This document shows positions 47,979 through 58,828 of a DNA stretch of 64,000 bases, one piece after another. The notes beneath the pieces were generated by a model. The model did no database searches, was not told where the DNA came from, and saw only the letters and a program-made list of their open reading frames with translations. The translations under genes and the position numbers were made by a program. This DNA is from Stagonosporopsis chrysanthemi (lineage: Eukaryota; Ascomycota; Dothideomycetes; Pleosporales; Didymellaceae), in the NCBI GenBank assembly GCA_022560025.1, contig JAFISE010000027.1:186001-250000 (forward strand), written 5' to 3'. Every line of letters starts with the position of its first letter. Position 1 is the first letter of the stretch.

Positions 47979-49219
47979 ATGGGTAAGAAAAAGGTTCTTG
48001 TGAGCTATGGTGTGGACATCGATGCCGTGAGTATGCCTTTCACAAAATACCTTCTGACACCGCTAAGGAAACTCTAGGTTGCAGGTTGGCTTGGTTCCTA
48101 CGGTGGAGAGGACTCGACCAGCGACATCAGTAGAGGTAAGCGAGTATCATTGTGATATAGTGTGAACGCTCTAACGGATTGAAGGTTTATGGGCGGGGAC
48201 AGTCGGTACACAACGTTTGCTGAAGCTTTTCGATAAGTACAAGATCAAAGGTGTGTTGGACTGTTCATCTCGAAAAACAAGTGCTGACAAAAACAAGCAA
48301 CATGGTTCATTCCAGGTATGCTAATCAAGTGTTCGCACAATAGCCGATCACGCAGCTCTCAATACTAATAGACTAGGTCACACCCTCGACACATTTCCCG
48401 AAGACTGCGCCGCTGTCCGAGACGCGGGCCACGAGATCGGTCTCCATGGCTATTCGCACGAGAATCCAGCCGATATGACTTTTGAACAACAGCGCGATGT
48501 TCTCGACAAAACCTATAAGCAACTCACCGAGTTTTGCGGCAAACCCCCTCGAGGTTCAGTCGCGCCTTGGTGGGAGACTTCTGCTGAAGGAACCGATCTG
48601 CTTCTCTCATACGGCATTGAGTACGATCACAGCATGTCTCATGAAGACCATAAGTGTTACTGGCTTCGAACCGGCGATGAGTGGACGAAGATCGACTACT
48701 CCAAGAACGCAGGTATGAGGCTCTCAGTTCGTACTTAACCAACATACTAACACTACAACAGTTGACTGGATGAAGCCACTCACAAAGGGGAAGGAAACAG
48801 GACTTGTCGAGATCCCTGGGTCATGGTACATCGACGACCTACCGCCAATGATGTTCATGAAGAAGAGCGCGAATTCGCACGGCTGGGTGAACCCACGAGA
48901 CGTCGAGCAGATATGGATGGATCACTTTGATTACTTTTACCGAGAGTACGACGAGTTTGTGTTCCCAATGACAATTCACCCTGACGTCAGTGGGCGGCCA
49001 CATGTTGTGCTCATGCATGAGCGGATCATTGATCATATCAACAAACATGAGGGTGTCGAGTGGGTGACTATGGAGCAAATGTGCGATGACTTCAAAAAGA
49101 ACAATGCACTGCCTAAGGATGCAAAGGTACCGGCACCACCAGGTGAGATCTTGAAGAAGCAGAAGGCAGGCGAAGCGTATTCTTTAGTAGACTACAATGG
49201 TCCGACAGAATTCAAGTAG
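47979..49219 (+). CDS. hxnM: Polysaccharide-deacetylase-fold hydrolase, probable cyclic imide hydrolase HxnM
   Basis: A NodB-fold hydrolase of the PuuE/HpPgdA-like group, which includes bacterial allantoinases and cyclic imide hydrolase. In the nicotinate route HxnM opens the cyclic imide ring. It starts MGKKKVLVSYGVDIDA at 47979; five introns separate VAGWLGSYGGED, the short SISR/GLWAGTVGTQR segment, KATWFIPG, HTLDTFPEDCAAVRDAGHEIGLHGYSHE, and VDWMKPLTKGKE. Metal-site candidates are the Asp of VDID and the His pair of LHGYSHE; RGSVAPWWE and MTIHPDVSGRPHV correspond to later fold motifs. There is no signal peptide, so it is cytosolic and not a chitin deacetylase. The protein ends in DYNGPTEFK. 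Confidence 0.82.
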
Positions 49220-49809
49220 ATACAAATGCACAACATTTTCTCCAATCTTCACAGCATTATCTCAACAGATCTTGATCAATTTTCGCAAAGTTCCCCATGT
49301 TATCGATCCATCTCATTCCTGGTCTTGAGTTAATGATACAAGGATTTGAACTTCACTCTTTGCGAAAAAGTTTGCCCGCACACAACCTACTACTCGTGTT
49401 GATTTGGGCTCTGAACTGCTTCGATTTCACCCCAATTCGCTGTTCGGAACCACCTCTGAACCCCTCATGAGCTAGCGTTGCCCTCCCCCCACTCTTCACC
49501 TTCAGCGTGTTCGGCCTGCCGAAGCTACATCCGCAACCACCACTTTACAATCGCGACCAATCCTTCTCGGCCCGCTGCTAGTGCGATAAGCTTGTGTGCA
49601 TCTCCTTGCAATGTGAGGGGAACTGCCATCGATATGTCACGCGTCATCGCCATTGATAGGTGGGCAGAACGACGGGTTGTGTCGGAGTGGGAGTACAACA
49701 ATCACTATTATGCTATGCGTGCGACATCTCTAGACTCCTAATTTTGAAGGTCCCTCGAAAACTACCTTGGTTTTCAGTGCTGAATTGACCGGTTGACACT
49801 ATTGACAAC
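49220..49809. promoter_or_regulatory. hxnM-hxnX intergenic region
   Basis: This 590-bp region holds the hxnX promoter. GATA core sites are at 49257-49262, 49300-49305, 49584-49589 and 49654-49659, more than the one or two expected by chance. No gene is seen. Confidence 0.4.
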
Positions 49810-51359
49810 ATGCCGCCTTCCAAACCACAGGTTATCCAACAGAAGCAGCGAGATCCAGCCACCATACTTAACGTAAGTTTCCAAAATCGAGTTAACGTCA
49901 AGAGCCCTTTGTTGATGGATATTTTGTAGGTAATAATAGTTGGCGCCGGGCTCGGTGGCCTGGGGGCAGCCATATCCATCTTACTGGAAGGCCACAATGT
50001 GCAGATTCTCGAAGTGGCAGCAGAGATCGGAGAGATTGGCGCTGGAATTCAATGTCTGCCCAACTCTACACGCGTCCTCATCTCTTGGGGCCTCGAGGAT
50101 GCCCTGTCAAAATTGGCAACTTCGCCGCGGCTGTGCAATATGATTGGGTGGAAAGGCCAGAAGATATCAGAAATGGATTTTCATGAGTATGAAGCACAGT
50201 GTGGAACACCGTTTTGGGATTTCCATCGCGCGAATCTGCACATGGCCTTATTGGACAGGGCGATCGAGCTAGGTGCGAAGTTGATTACAAACTCTCGTGT
50301 CGTGGATATTGAGTACGATACGAGTGGCAGTGGTACAAGAGCCACTGCCGTGTGCGCAAATGCCAAAAGATACGAGGCAGACCTGATCGTTGGGGCAGAT
50401 GGCATCAACAGCCAGTGCCGAGAGCTCTTACTTGGGCGGGCCGACCCTCCCTTACTGACCGGCGATCTGGCTTACAGGTTGCTGTTGGATACTGAGCAGA
50501 TGATGAAGGATCCTGAGTTAAGGCATTTCGTCGAGGACCCTCAGGTCAACTACTGGATTGGACCTGACGCACATGCTGGTAAGTTGAGCCCGTCTGAACC
50601 GCATCTGCTTCACCTGAATGACATGCTACAGTTAACTACGTTCTCCGTGGTGGCAAGCTCTTCAACATGGTCCTCTTGGTTCCAGATGACATGCCGGCCG
50701 GCGCCAACACCCTCGCTGGCAATGTTGAAGAGATGCGTTCTCTTTACGCAGATTGGGACCCGCGGATTCCTAAACTTCTTGCCCTTTGCGAAGATGTTTT
50801 CAAATGGCGATTGATGATCCGTCCAGGCCTGGACCCAACCTGGTCACATCCTTCTGCTGCTTTCACGATATTAGGCGATGCCGCACATGCCACTCTTCCT
50901 TATCTCGCTTCTGGCGCTGGAATGTCCCTAGAGGATGGACATGTTTTGGGATTGTGTCTCGGTGCAATCAAAAACAAGAGCACGTCCGAGAAGAAGAAGG
51001 CATTAGACATCTACGAGCGCTGTCGCCGAGAGCGTACTGAGCGCGTCGTGTCACGCGGAAACAGGCAGCAATATCTCTATCACGTACATGACGGCGAGGA
51101 GCAGCAAGAACGTGATCGCTTGCTCAATGAGTTCGCCAAATTCAACGGCAAGGGCAAGATCCAGAAGGAGCAGTATGAGGCGGCAGGTCTGAGCGTCGAG
51201 ATGGATCCGCTGGCTTGGAGATGGGGTGGGGTGGGAAGCTGGTTGCTGACCTATGTTTGTGAGGAGGATGTTGCGATAAGAACAAGGGAGGTCGAGGCTG
51301 AGAAAAGCTCTCCTAATTCGAGGAGGTTGAGCGAGGAGAGCGTGAGAGCTGTATTGTAA
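49810..51359 (+). CDS. hxnX: Salicylate-hydroxylase-type FAD monooxygenase, probable 6-hydroxynicotinate monooxygenase HxnX
   Basis: A class A flavin monooxygenase. HxnX in A. nidulans converts 6-hydroxynicotinate to 2,5-dihydroxypyridine by oxidative decarboxylation, like bacterial NicC. Exon 1 is 49810-49872; a second intron separates GPDAHA from VNYVLRGGKLFNM. Landmarks are the dinucleotide-binding VIIVGAGLGGLGAAI, GIQCLPNSTRVL, HRANLHMALLDRA, the DG motif LIVGADGINSQCR, and the FAD ribityl motif ILGDAAHATLPYLASGAGMSLEDG. The C-terminal 90 residues are charged. All cofactor motifs are intact. It follows hxnM and precedes hxnY, all in the same direction. Confidence 0.85.
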
Positions 51360-51674
51360 ATGCTGGCTAGGCACACAGGCACTGGGATGGTTTCGCCTCC
51401 TTCAGACCGAGTAACATGCTCGTAAGGGTTGGCAGGGTCTTTCTGAAAATTTGGATGTACTGTTTCCATCCTGAAACTTTTTTCAATGCAGTACAGAGCT
51501 ACATCATCGCAACGAACATGCTCGATCACGTTCCAATGTCATGATTGTGTGCTGATAAACTGAATTTTAGCGCGATGACATCATCGAGTTTGTCCTGAGT
51601 ATGACAAGCCCGAACCTGACCATTCAAACGCCGACGACGCAGCGCACAATTGCCTGCGAACACCTGGACCATCG
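51360..51674. other. hxnX-hxnY intergenic region
   Basis: A short promoter/terminator region with one GATA core site at 51554-51559. Nothing else recognised. Confidence 0.4.
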
Positions 51675-52665
51675 ATGGCCGAAGCTAATGCTATTGCGAT
51701 CGTTTCCTTCGACAAGTTCGTCCATGGAGAAGACGAAGACAAGCGTGCAGTGGCAAAGCAGCTGTACCACGCCTTTTCTACTGTGGGTTGGGTCTACCTG
51801 AAGGACCACGGCATCCCGCAAGAGCGAGTTGACGAGATATTCCGTCTAGTGTGTCAACTGCAGCGTGCAAAATATATCAATGACTAACAGCTACTAGGCC
51901 AAAGCATTCTTTGATCAACCTCTGCAGGAAAAGTTCCGCTGGCGGCTTCAAGACGCGGAGCTGAACCAAGGCTACACCGCTGATGGCGACGAGGCAAACG
52001 GCGGCGTTGACCACAAGGAGTGCTATGAACACCGCCGATTCGCAAACCCATGCTGTCCTTCAGAGTCAGATCTACCGGGCTTCCGTAAGACGATCGATGA
52101 CTTCTATCAGCAATGTTTGTCTCTGGGCCTGAACGTGCTCAAGTGCTTGGCCATGGCGATGGATCTTGGTGACACGTTCTTCGATGCTATAACCCAGAAA
52201 GCAGACCCTCAACTACGCCTTCTCCACTATCCAGCCATCAAGAAAAATATTATCGAACAGGAAGGACACGCTCGCATAATCCCTCATACTGACTTCGGGC
52301 TCTGTACGCTGTTGTTCCAGGATTCTGTCGGAGGCCTCGAGGTGGACCCCTTTCACAAAAACGAGTTCCAACCAGCAGAACCAGTGCCTGGCACTGTCCT
52401 CATTAACATCGCAGATTTAATGCAGCGTTTAACCAACGACCGATGTCGAAGCACAATGCATAGAGTCGTCAGCCCTAAGGTGTCTGGCGACATCCTTCCT
52501 TCGAGGTACTCAATTCCCTTTTTTATTCATCCTGACCCCGAAGCTATAATCGATCCTATAATTAAGGAAAATGGAGAGATTAAGAAGTACGAACCTGTCA
52601 ATGCTGGGGAGTGGCGGACATACAACACGAGAAAGAACTATACAAGCTTGTCGACAGCTATTTGA
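51675..52665 (+). CDS. hxnY: 2-oxoglutarate/Fe(II) dioxygenase (isopenicillin-N-synthase-like), probable HxnY
   Basis: A non-haem iron oxygenase. HxnY belongs to the nicotinate-inducible set, but its exact substrate is less settled than those of the other enzymes. Exons 51675-51848 and 51898-52665 give 313 residues. The N-terminal DIOX_N region reads GWVYLKDHGIP. The iron triad is His and Asp of IPHTDFG plus the distal His of MHRVV. The 2-oxoglutarate contact is Arg of SRYSIPFF. QGYTADGDE and GGLEVD are further family landmarks. It is the last gene of the co-oriented hxnN-M-X-Y block. The ATG at 51675 gives the usual short N-terminus. Confidence 0.85.
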
Positions 52666-53008
52666 GGACAAAGAACAAATCGCATTTCCCTTTCATACCT
52701 TCTTCAACCTCGCCCGTATATCTGCAAGAATAAAATTAGATTTTCCTTTCGATAGACCGATTGACCTTTGAATACTGGCTGCAGTTTCAAGTCAAGCCAC
52801 CAGCCACACCGAGCGCATCCCTTGCTGGATCAACGTATCGCTTTGTTCGCGCGTGCCCTACCGCCTCGTCTTTGCGCCATCAAGCTTGTTGTAATGCACT
52901 ACAAACATAACAGCAAACGTCTGCGGCGTTCTTAGGATCGATATCTACGGTATTCACTCCTGCTTCTTTGCAATACTGTTGCGTGGATACTGTCAAGCCT
53001 CCACTAAT
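52666..53008. other. Intergenic region downstream of the hxn block
   Basis: No gene or repeat is recognised. It probably marks the right border of the nicotinate cluster. Confidence 0.45.
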
Positions 53009-53830
53009 ATGAGTCCGCGAATAACACAGCGAGATGCTAGTTGCCCGAACGGAGGTGCGTTCTACAGCTGTAAGGCAGGTTTCGTTGGTTGCTGCCTGGT
53101 AGAAGCTTGCAATCCTGGGACTGGCTGTCCACAGGACAAGGATATGACCCCGGACAGAGGTAAGGCCGGCCAGGGAGACAATTATATATGGGACACAGAT
53201 TTAATCCAACCAGATTCGAGTGCAAGACCGTCAGCAACGATAGAGATCAATACGACAATAACGTCGACCCCAACCACGGCATCGGTGTCATCAACAACGA
53301 AGAGCGTGGTTCCATCTGCAACGACGGCGTCAGAGTCAGCTTCATATGCTCTAAGCTCAACGGACCAAGCTCCATATACAATATCTTCAACGCCCGCAAC
53401 TACCTTCGATGGAAAGCAGTCCGATGGCGGACGTGCGGCGCCAACAACTGTAATAGTCGGAGGAGTCCTAGGAGGGGTCATACTGCTCGTGATCGTGGTC
53501 AGTTTGTGCTTCTGCATCCGCCGCAGACTACCTATGAAAGCCTACAAAGCAGCAACATATCCCTCGCCGAATGTCGGAAGTGACATGTCACCACAGCTTT
53601 CCAGTAAGTACAATCTTTATCGAAGTATGGCAGCCGTGTTTTGACAAACGTAAGGTTATCAGGAGCAACGTGTCTCCAGGTTCGCAGGTTTGATGGGAAC
53701 AAAGCAGACGTTTGCGCATCATATTGACAGCAGAGAGGTTATACCGGTAGCAGAAATGGACCAGACACCGCCGAGGCATGTTATCTACGCAGAGCTGCCA
53801 GCAAGCAACGACAGCATACGCAATGTCTGA
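53009..53830 (+). CDS. Cysteine-rich single-pass membrane protein
   Basis: Two exons are inferred: a donor within SPQLS (gtaagta) and an acceptor giving SYQEQRVSRFAGLMGT, ending SIRNV-stop at 53830. The N-terminal 45 residues carry a fungal cysteine pattern CPNGGAFYSC...GFVGCC...C...GCP. A Ser/Thr-rich, probably O-glycosylated stalk of about 90 residues follows, then one helix (TVIVGGVLGGVILLVIVVSLCFCI) with a basic stop-transfer RRR, and a cytosolic tail of about 90 residues. There is no classical signal peptide, so it may insert by its single helix. This layout suggests a cell-surface sensor or mating/wall protein, but the function is unknown. The ATG at 53009 was preferred over 52979. Confidence 0.65.
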
Positions 53831-54203
53831 GGCGTTGAAAGATCGAGGTTTTACAAACATATGTACGCAGAATACAAGTAGATACCCAAGTCTACAGCCA
53901 CATAATCTTACAGCGATGCGCACAAGCTGTGACATGTCGAAGAAAAGAGCAAGTCGCTGTCTATACAACACATGCACCTGCCTGACACGTATCCTACTCT
54001 GCAGGTGATTCCCAGTCGCCTATCGTGATCACCAAGACGACTCACGCGCAGGCCCCGCCGACCTTAGCCTTCCGCTTTACCTGCGCGAAATACAGCCCCG
54101 CTGACGTCATTCGCGACTGCAAAGCCGCGCGACGCGATTTCGAGGTCAGCAAACAATCAACAACTTCGCAATACGCACAGCTGCCGCGCAAACCTACAAC
54201 AAG
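53831..54203. other. Intergenic region upstream of the LanC-like gene
   Basis: No gene or repeat is recognised; it should hold the promoter of the LanC-like gene. Confidence 0.45.
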
Positions 54204-55367
54204 ATGTCCGAACAAGATGCTGCGACTGCTGGTGCGTCGCAGACGCAACCCAAGAGCCTACCCCGCTACTTTCGAAACGATGCTTCGTTAGGACGACGAG
54301 ACCCTCACAAGCAGCTGCTAGCGTCGCTAGATCGACTAATTACGGAGCATCCACCACACAAGATCCCGCCTGGCGGCGGCCTCTACTACGGACCTATCTC
54401 TGTGGCCTACCTCTTTTATACTCTGCACAATGAGTATCCGGATATGAGGCTGGACGATTACCCATTGAACACGTGGTCAGCAGCGTACATCGAGCAAGCA
54501 CAAGCAAACATAAGGAACTTCCCACCACCAACACCGAGCAAATGTGGCGTCTCGAACGATATCATGTCACTATTGGCTCTGTACGCCGTGACTGCGAAAG
54601 ACAAAGACACCGTTCGGGAACTCTGCGACCATGCCGCTGTGCTGATTGAGCCAGAAGCAGCTAACGAATGGTTGTACGGACGCGCTGGTTACTTATACTT
54701 GTTACGGCTGGTTCGTGGAGCCTTCAAAGACAGCAAGGAGATCACCGAGCTTATCGAAGACACCGCTGATGAAGTCATCGCGAACATAATGGACAGCCCT
54801 CGACCATGGAAGTGGCATGGCAAGGCATACGTTGGAGCTGTACATGGCGCGATTGGTATTATCACGCAGATTGTGCTCACAGACAAGTCATGGGCCCCCA
54901 AGCTTCAGGCTGAGTTGACAGTCTTGCTCAGCTATCAATATGAGAGCGGTAATTTCCCGTCGTCACTTCCGCCAGGGAAGGACCGTCTGGTCCAAGTATG
55001 CCATGGCGCACCCGGTGTGATCTCTTCGCTACTCGCCATTCGACCATATTTTCCAGATCTTGTGGATCGCATTGATAAGGTTGTTTCGAAAGCCCGGGTG
55101 TGCACATGGGAGCGAGGCTTGTTGACCAAAGAGCCATGTTTATGTCATGGCATCACAGGCAATGCCTTGGCTCTCGAAGGAGAACAGTTTGAGCACTTTA
55201 TGACCTACACAACAGGTCATGAGATCAAATCTATGGATAAGGACCACATGCTAGAGAAGTCTGATGATCCATCAGCGCTATGGTGTGGTGAGGCTGGCAG
55301 GGCTTGGGCATGGGCGGTTGCCGACAAGGGGTTGGCAAAACGTCTTCTCGGCTACAACGACATTTGA
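54204..55367 (+). CDS. LanC-like (LANCL) protein
   Basis: An intronless gene of 387 codons. Eukaryotic LANCL proteins share the alpha-toroid and zinc site of bacterial lantibiotic cyclases; animal members add glutathione to dehydroamino acids. Here the zinc ligands are visible as Cys of VCHGAPG and Cys-His of LCHGITGNAL. The toroid glycine motifs are GGGLYYGPIS, YGRAGYLYLLRL and AVHGAIGIITQI, ending with WCGEAGRAWAWAV. No precursor-peptide gene is seen nearby and the domain stands alone, so a housekeeping or detoxifying role is likelier than lanthipeptide synthesis. Whether it has any link to the nicotinate cluster on its left is unknown. Confidence 0.85.
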   Translation: MSEQDAATAGASQTQPKSLPRYFRNDASLGRRDPHKQLLASLDRLITEHPPHKIPPGGGLYYGPISVAYLFYTLHNEYPDMRLDDYPLNTWSAAYIEQAQANIRNFPPPTPSKCGVSNDIMSLLALYAVTAKDKDTVRELCDHAAVLIEPEAANEWLYGRAGYLYLLRLVRGAFKDSKEITELIEDTADEVIANIMDSPRPWKWHGKAYVGAVHGAIGIITQIVLTDKSWAPKLQAELTVLLSYQYESGNFPSSLPPGKDRLVQVCHGAPGVISSLLAIRPYFPDLVDRIDKVVSKARVCTWERGLLTKEPCLCHGITGNALALEGEQFEHFMTYTTGHEIKSMDKDHMLEKSDDPSALWCGEAGRAWAWAVADKGLAKRLLGYNDI

Positions 55368-56706
55368 AAGGCACGCGTGTGAAGTCGGACCTAACGTGAG
55401 GCAGATAGCCCCCCGATCGCACTAGATATGAAGCGGTGAGGCCCTGACTTATCAGAGAGGATCATTTGGCCAACAGACGTACAACGCTATATTTCGGCCG
55501 ATTACGTGACATGGCTGACTCCTTACAGCTTGGCTCTCGACACGCTGCTTCAAGTCTCTAGAATCAAGTTCCTTAATGCATCACTTTCCTTATCAAGTAT
55601 CTTGCGCAAGTCTGAATCTTGGACGATCATCAGCTCAATGCTTACCTGAATTGGTGCCTACCTGGGCAGGGTTGATCTTGCGGTCGATTGCACCACTTCG
55701 CATGCATTAGAGCATGCTCATCCGTGCATAGCCGCCCGCGAAGATAACATACGCAACGTTGCGCAGTCGTACAGCGCGCGTAACTTTTAACAAACTCCAC
55801 GCTTTGTGCGACGAGCCTTGCCGATTACCCCCTCGGACTGGTGAGCCGCTCACATGGCCACGAAGCAATATGTCCATACTTGAGTTGGTTTCAACTATGA
55901 CATAAAGCTACAGGGTGTGATGCTCAGCTGAATAGCTTTCACCACAAGCTTCTCCTTTGTAATGAATCGAAACGTTGCACAAGACGGCTGTTCGTGCAGT
56001 AGATCCAAGACGCACCTCGTATTACTTGAGGAAGGAGATACAGACTCACTACAAGAGAAGACTTAAATTTCGTCACGTTAGCACATGCCAAACTTCTCGT
56101 GGTATTCTCACAAGACCCTTTGTCACGTTAGCCTGGTGACCAAACTACTCAGGTAAGCTATCTCGGCTTCATTTACCAACTCTCCCACGTGCTAACGGTG
56201 ATACAGAGTTCGAGGTTTTGTTTGTGCTGTTCACTTTCACCTTAAAACTTCATCGGTGTTCGTTTGACCTCGACTCCGCAACGATTACACCTCCCCCACC
56301 GCCTCCCGCTCTTCTTGTGCCTGCACAATCACGTACAATTGACACACGTTCCCAGAAAGTGCCGTCTACATTCATACTCCGGGTCAAGGTTTCGCTACCA
56401 TCCTGGCATAACCAAAGTAGGGGTAAGTAGCGGACCCTCACAATGTCTCCGCGTCATTGACAATATCGATTGCGAATTACAACCGCTGTTGACCCCAACC
56501 AACGTCCCTTTTGACAAAGGCTAGACCGAGAAAGAGTGAGGGATCTTGGAGGTCGATGGCGTCTTCCGAACTGTGCCCCACACTACTTGATTCTTATTTC
56601 TGTTTTTTCGTCCTTAAGCCATTGAGGGGTCCTTAACATTGTGGAATAGGGTCAGACATTATTCTAGCAGGTTGCATCTGTCCCTGCCCGATTAAGCGCG
56701 ACATCG
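55368..56706. other. Intergenic region without a recognisable gene
   Basis: These 1.3 kb contain no family-like frame. A GTCACGTTAG word recurs at about 56074 and 56121. The right part is the tyrosinase promoter. Confidence 0.5.
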
Positions 56707-58828
56707 ATGCCTATGTTGTGGCCCGTCCGGCTCTTGATAGCCGTGACATTCATCTCCGCTGCAGTTTGCACACCGACAGGTTTGATTACGAGGAGGCAGT
56801 TGGGCAGCACCATAGTCACCGGGATCGACTCCAGAGATCACAATGGTCAGCCGCCCCTGATGTGTACGATCTCCGACTGACGCATACACTAGGCAACCCT
56901 TTCCTTCGCCTCGAGGTGCGTGATCTGAAGGCCAACTACCCAGACCAATGGAATCTTTACCTTCTCGGGCTTGATCAGATGCATATGGCCGATCAAACAG
57001 ACCCTCTGTCTTATTTTGGTCTGGCTGGTAAGGATACTAGATTATCTAGTCGTGGTGACTTAGTTGACATGTTCCTATAGCTATCCATGGAAAACCCTAC
57101 ACGACACATTTGAATGCACCAGGCTTGAGTCACAAGATTGGAAGCTCTGGTTACTGTCCACACAGTATGGCTTTGTTCCTTGGATGGCACCGTCCCTACT
57201 TGGCCCTTTTCGAGGTAGGCTGTAGACCACTTTTAACACGAAGCAAGATCTGACTCTCTGTAGCAAGCACTGTACGCTCGAATCCAAGCAATTGCCGAAC
57301 ATGCACCCGCCGACCAGATCGAACGCTACCGATGGGCAGCCACTTCGTTCAGGATTCCATACTGGGATTGGTCACAAGGAGAGCAGAGCGGCGGGGTGCC
57401 GGACTTCTTCATGTCGGAACTGATTAGAGTCGCCACCCCCGAAGGCCGTAACATCGAGATTTTGAACCCCCTCTACAAGTATGACTTCAGGCCAGTGCCT
57501 TCTGAGGGTTTCGAGGGCAAGGTGAGCGCTCTACGCAGCGAGTTTGGGTTGCGAGATTAACACAAACCGCAGTGGACGCAGATAAATCATACGATTCGGT
57601 GGCCAGCGTCGGACAATCCTGGGGAAGAGTCGCGCCAGCATGAGTTTGCAGAAGGCTTTGCACGACTGAGACGCCAGATCCTAGATCAAACGGCACTCGC
57701 ATTTCGAAGAGGCACACTTAATGGTTTCTGGGAGGCCATTGAGATGGTGCATGGATGGGTGCACGGCGCGATCGGTGGCGGTTATTCCCCTGATTTCGGC
57801 GGCAAAGGTCATATGTGGCCCCTCGAGTACTCGTCTTACGAGCCATTGTTCTGGCTCCACCATGCGTATGTATGCTCACGCTCGTGACATCATTCGACGC
57901 GACTAACAGAGCTCTTCAGGAATGTCGACCGAATGTTCGCACTGTATCAAGCGGAACATCCCGATACCAAACTTCAACCGTCCAACGTCGGCACCGCCGG
58001 CAACGTGTTTGTGGAAGACAATAGTATGGTCGATGGGGACACTCCACTTCTTCCCTTCAGACGTAACCCTGGCAGTTTCTGGACAACAAACGAGGCAATG
58101 GACTGGAAGCTCTTCGGCTACGACTATGCTGACATTGGAGCGGCCAGTAGTGCGTCTGCACAAGCAACAGTTGCACGGTTGTACAGTGGTAATGCGCGAT
58201 CAAGACTTGCAGCTGACCGTAATGGGAATGTGGAGCACTCCCTTCTGCCAGACATTCAGAATTCCACTTACACGGACTGGGTGATCAACGCAGCAGCAGC
58301 GCCGCTCAATCTGCCGCCCTCTTTTGTTGTGCAGTTCTCACTCGTAGGCGATTTTTCGTCCGACGAGCCGACGAAAGTAGGCATGTGGCCTGTTCTGATG
58401 CCGAGGGATCACAACAAGGCGAAGCGCTCAGTCTATGAGGTTGAGACTCTGACGGCTCGTGCGGCTGATGCCGATATGACTGTCCACGGCGCCGTGAGCC
58501 TCACGACTAGCCTGCTGGACAAGATCGATGCTGGCGAGCTCCGAAGTCTCGACGAAAATGATGTTGTACCCTTCCTGAAAGAGAAGTTGAGTTGGAAAGT
58601 GTACTCGGTGAGTCTCATGCCATATCGAAGAACTAATTGTTAGGGCTGGCTAACTACTCTCAGGGGGATGGCATGCAGCTGCCTGAATCAAGCTTGGGCG
58701 CCATCAGAATCAACATCGCGAGTGAAGTCGCCCGTGTGCCGAGCAACCCTGATGCGCCAATTGAGTACAGTAACGGTACCGTTGTGCATTTTGAGATAAC
58801 GGCTGGCAAGATGGGTGGTGCCAGCTAA
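56707..58828 (+). CDS. Tyrosinase (type-3 copper polyphenol oxidase), secreted
   Basis: Oxidises mono- and diphenols to quinones, as in melanin formation. It starts MPMLWPVRLLIAVTFISAAVC, a clear signal peptide. A 47-bp intron (56846-56892) joins HNG to NPFLRLEVRDLKANYPDQW. Further splices join FGLA to AIHGKPY, LALFE to QALYAR, GFEGK to WTQINHT, WLHHA to NVDRMFALYQ, and KVYS to GDGMQLPE. CuA histidines lie in IHGKPYTTHLN and CPHSMALFLGWHRPY. CuB histidines lie in MVHGWVHGAIGG and EPLFWLHHANVDRMF. A C-terminal lid domain with an extended tail follows, so the enzyme is probably made as an inactive proform. About seven exons. Confidence 0.88.

Noticed and set aside
47979..49219. Chitin or peptidoglycan deacetylase
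   Set aside because: No signal peptide, and the neighbours are an amidase and pyridine-type hydroxylases. The PuuE/cyclic-imide-hydrolase branch of the NodB fold fits better.
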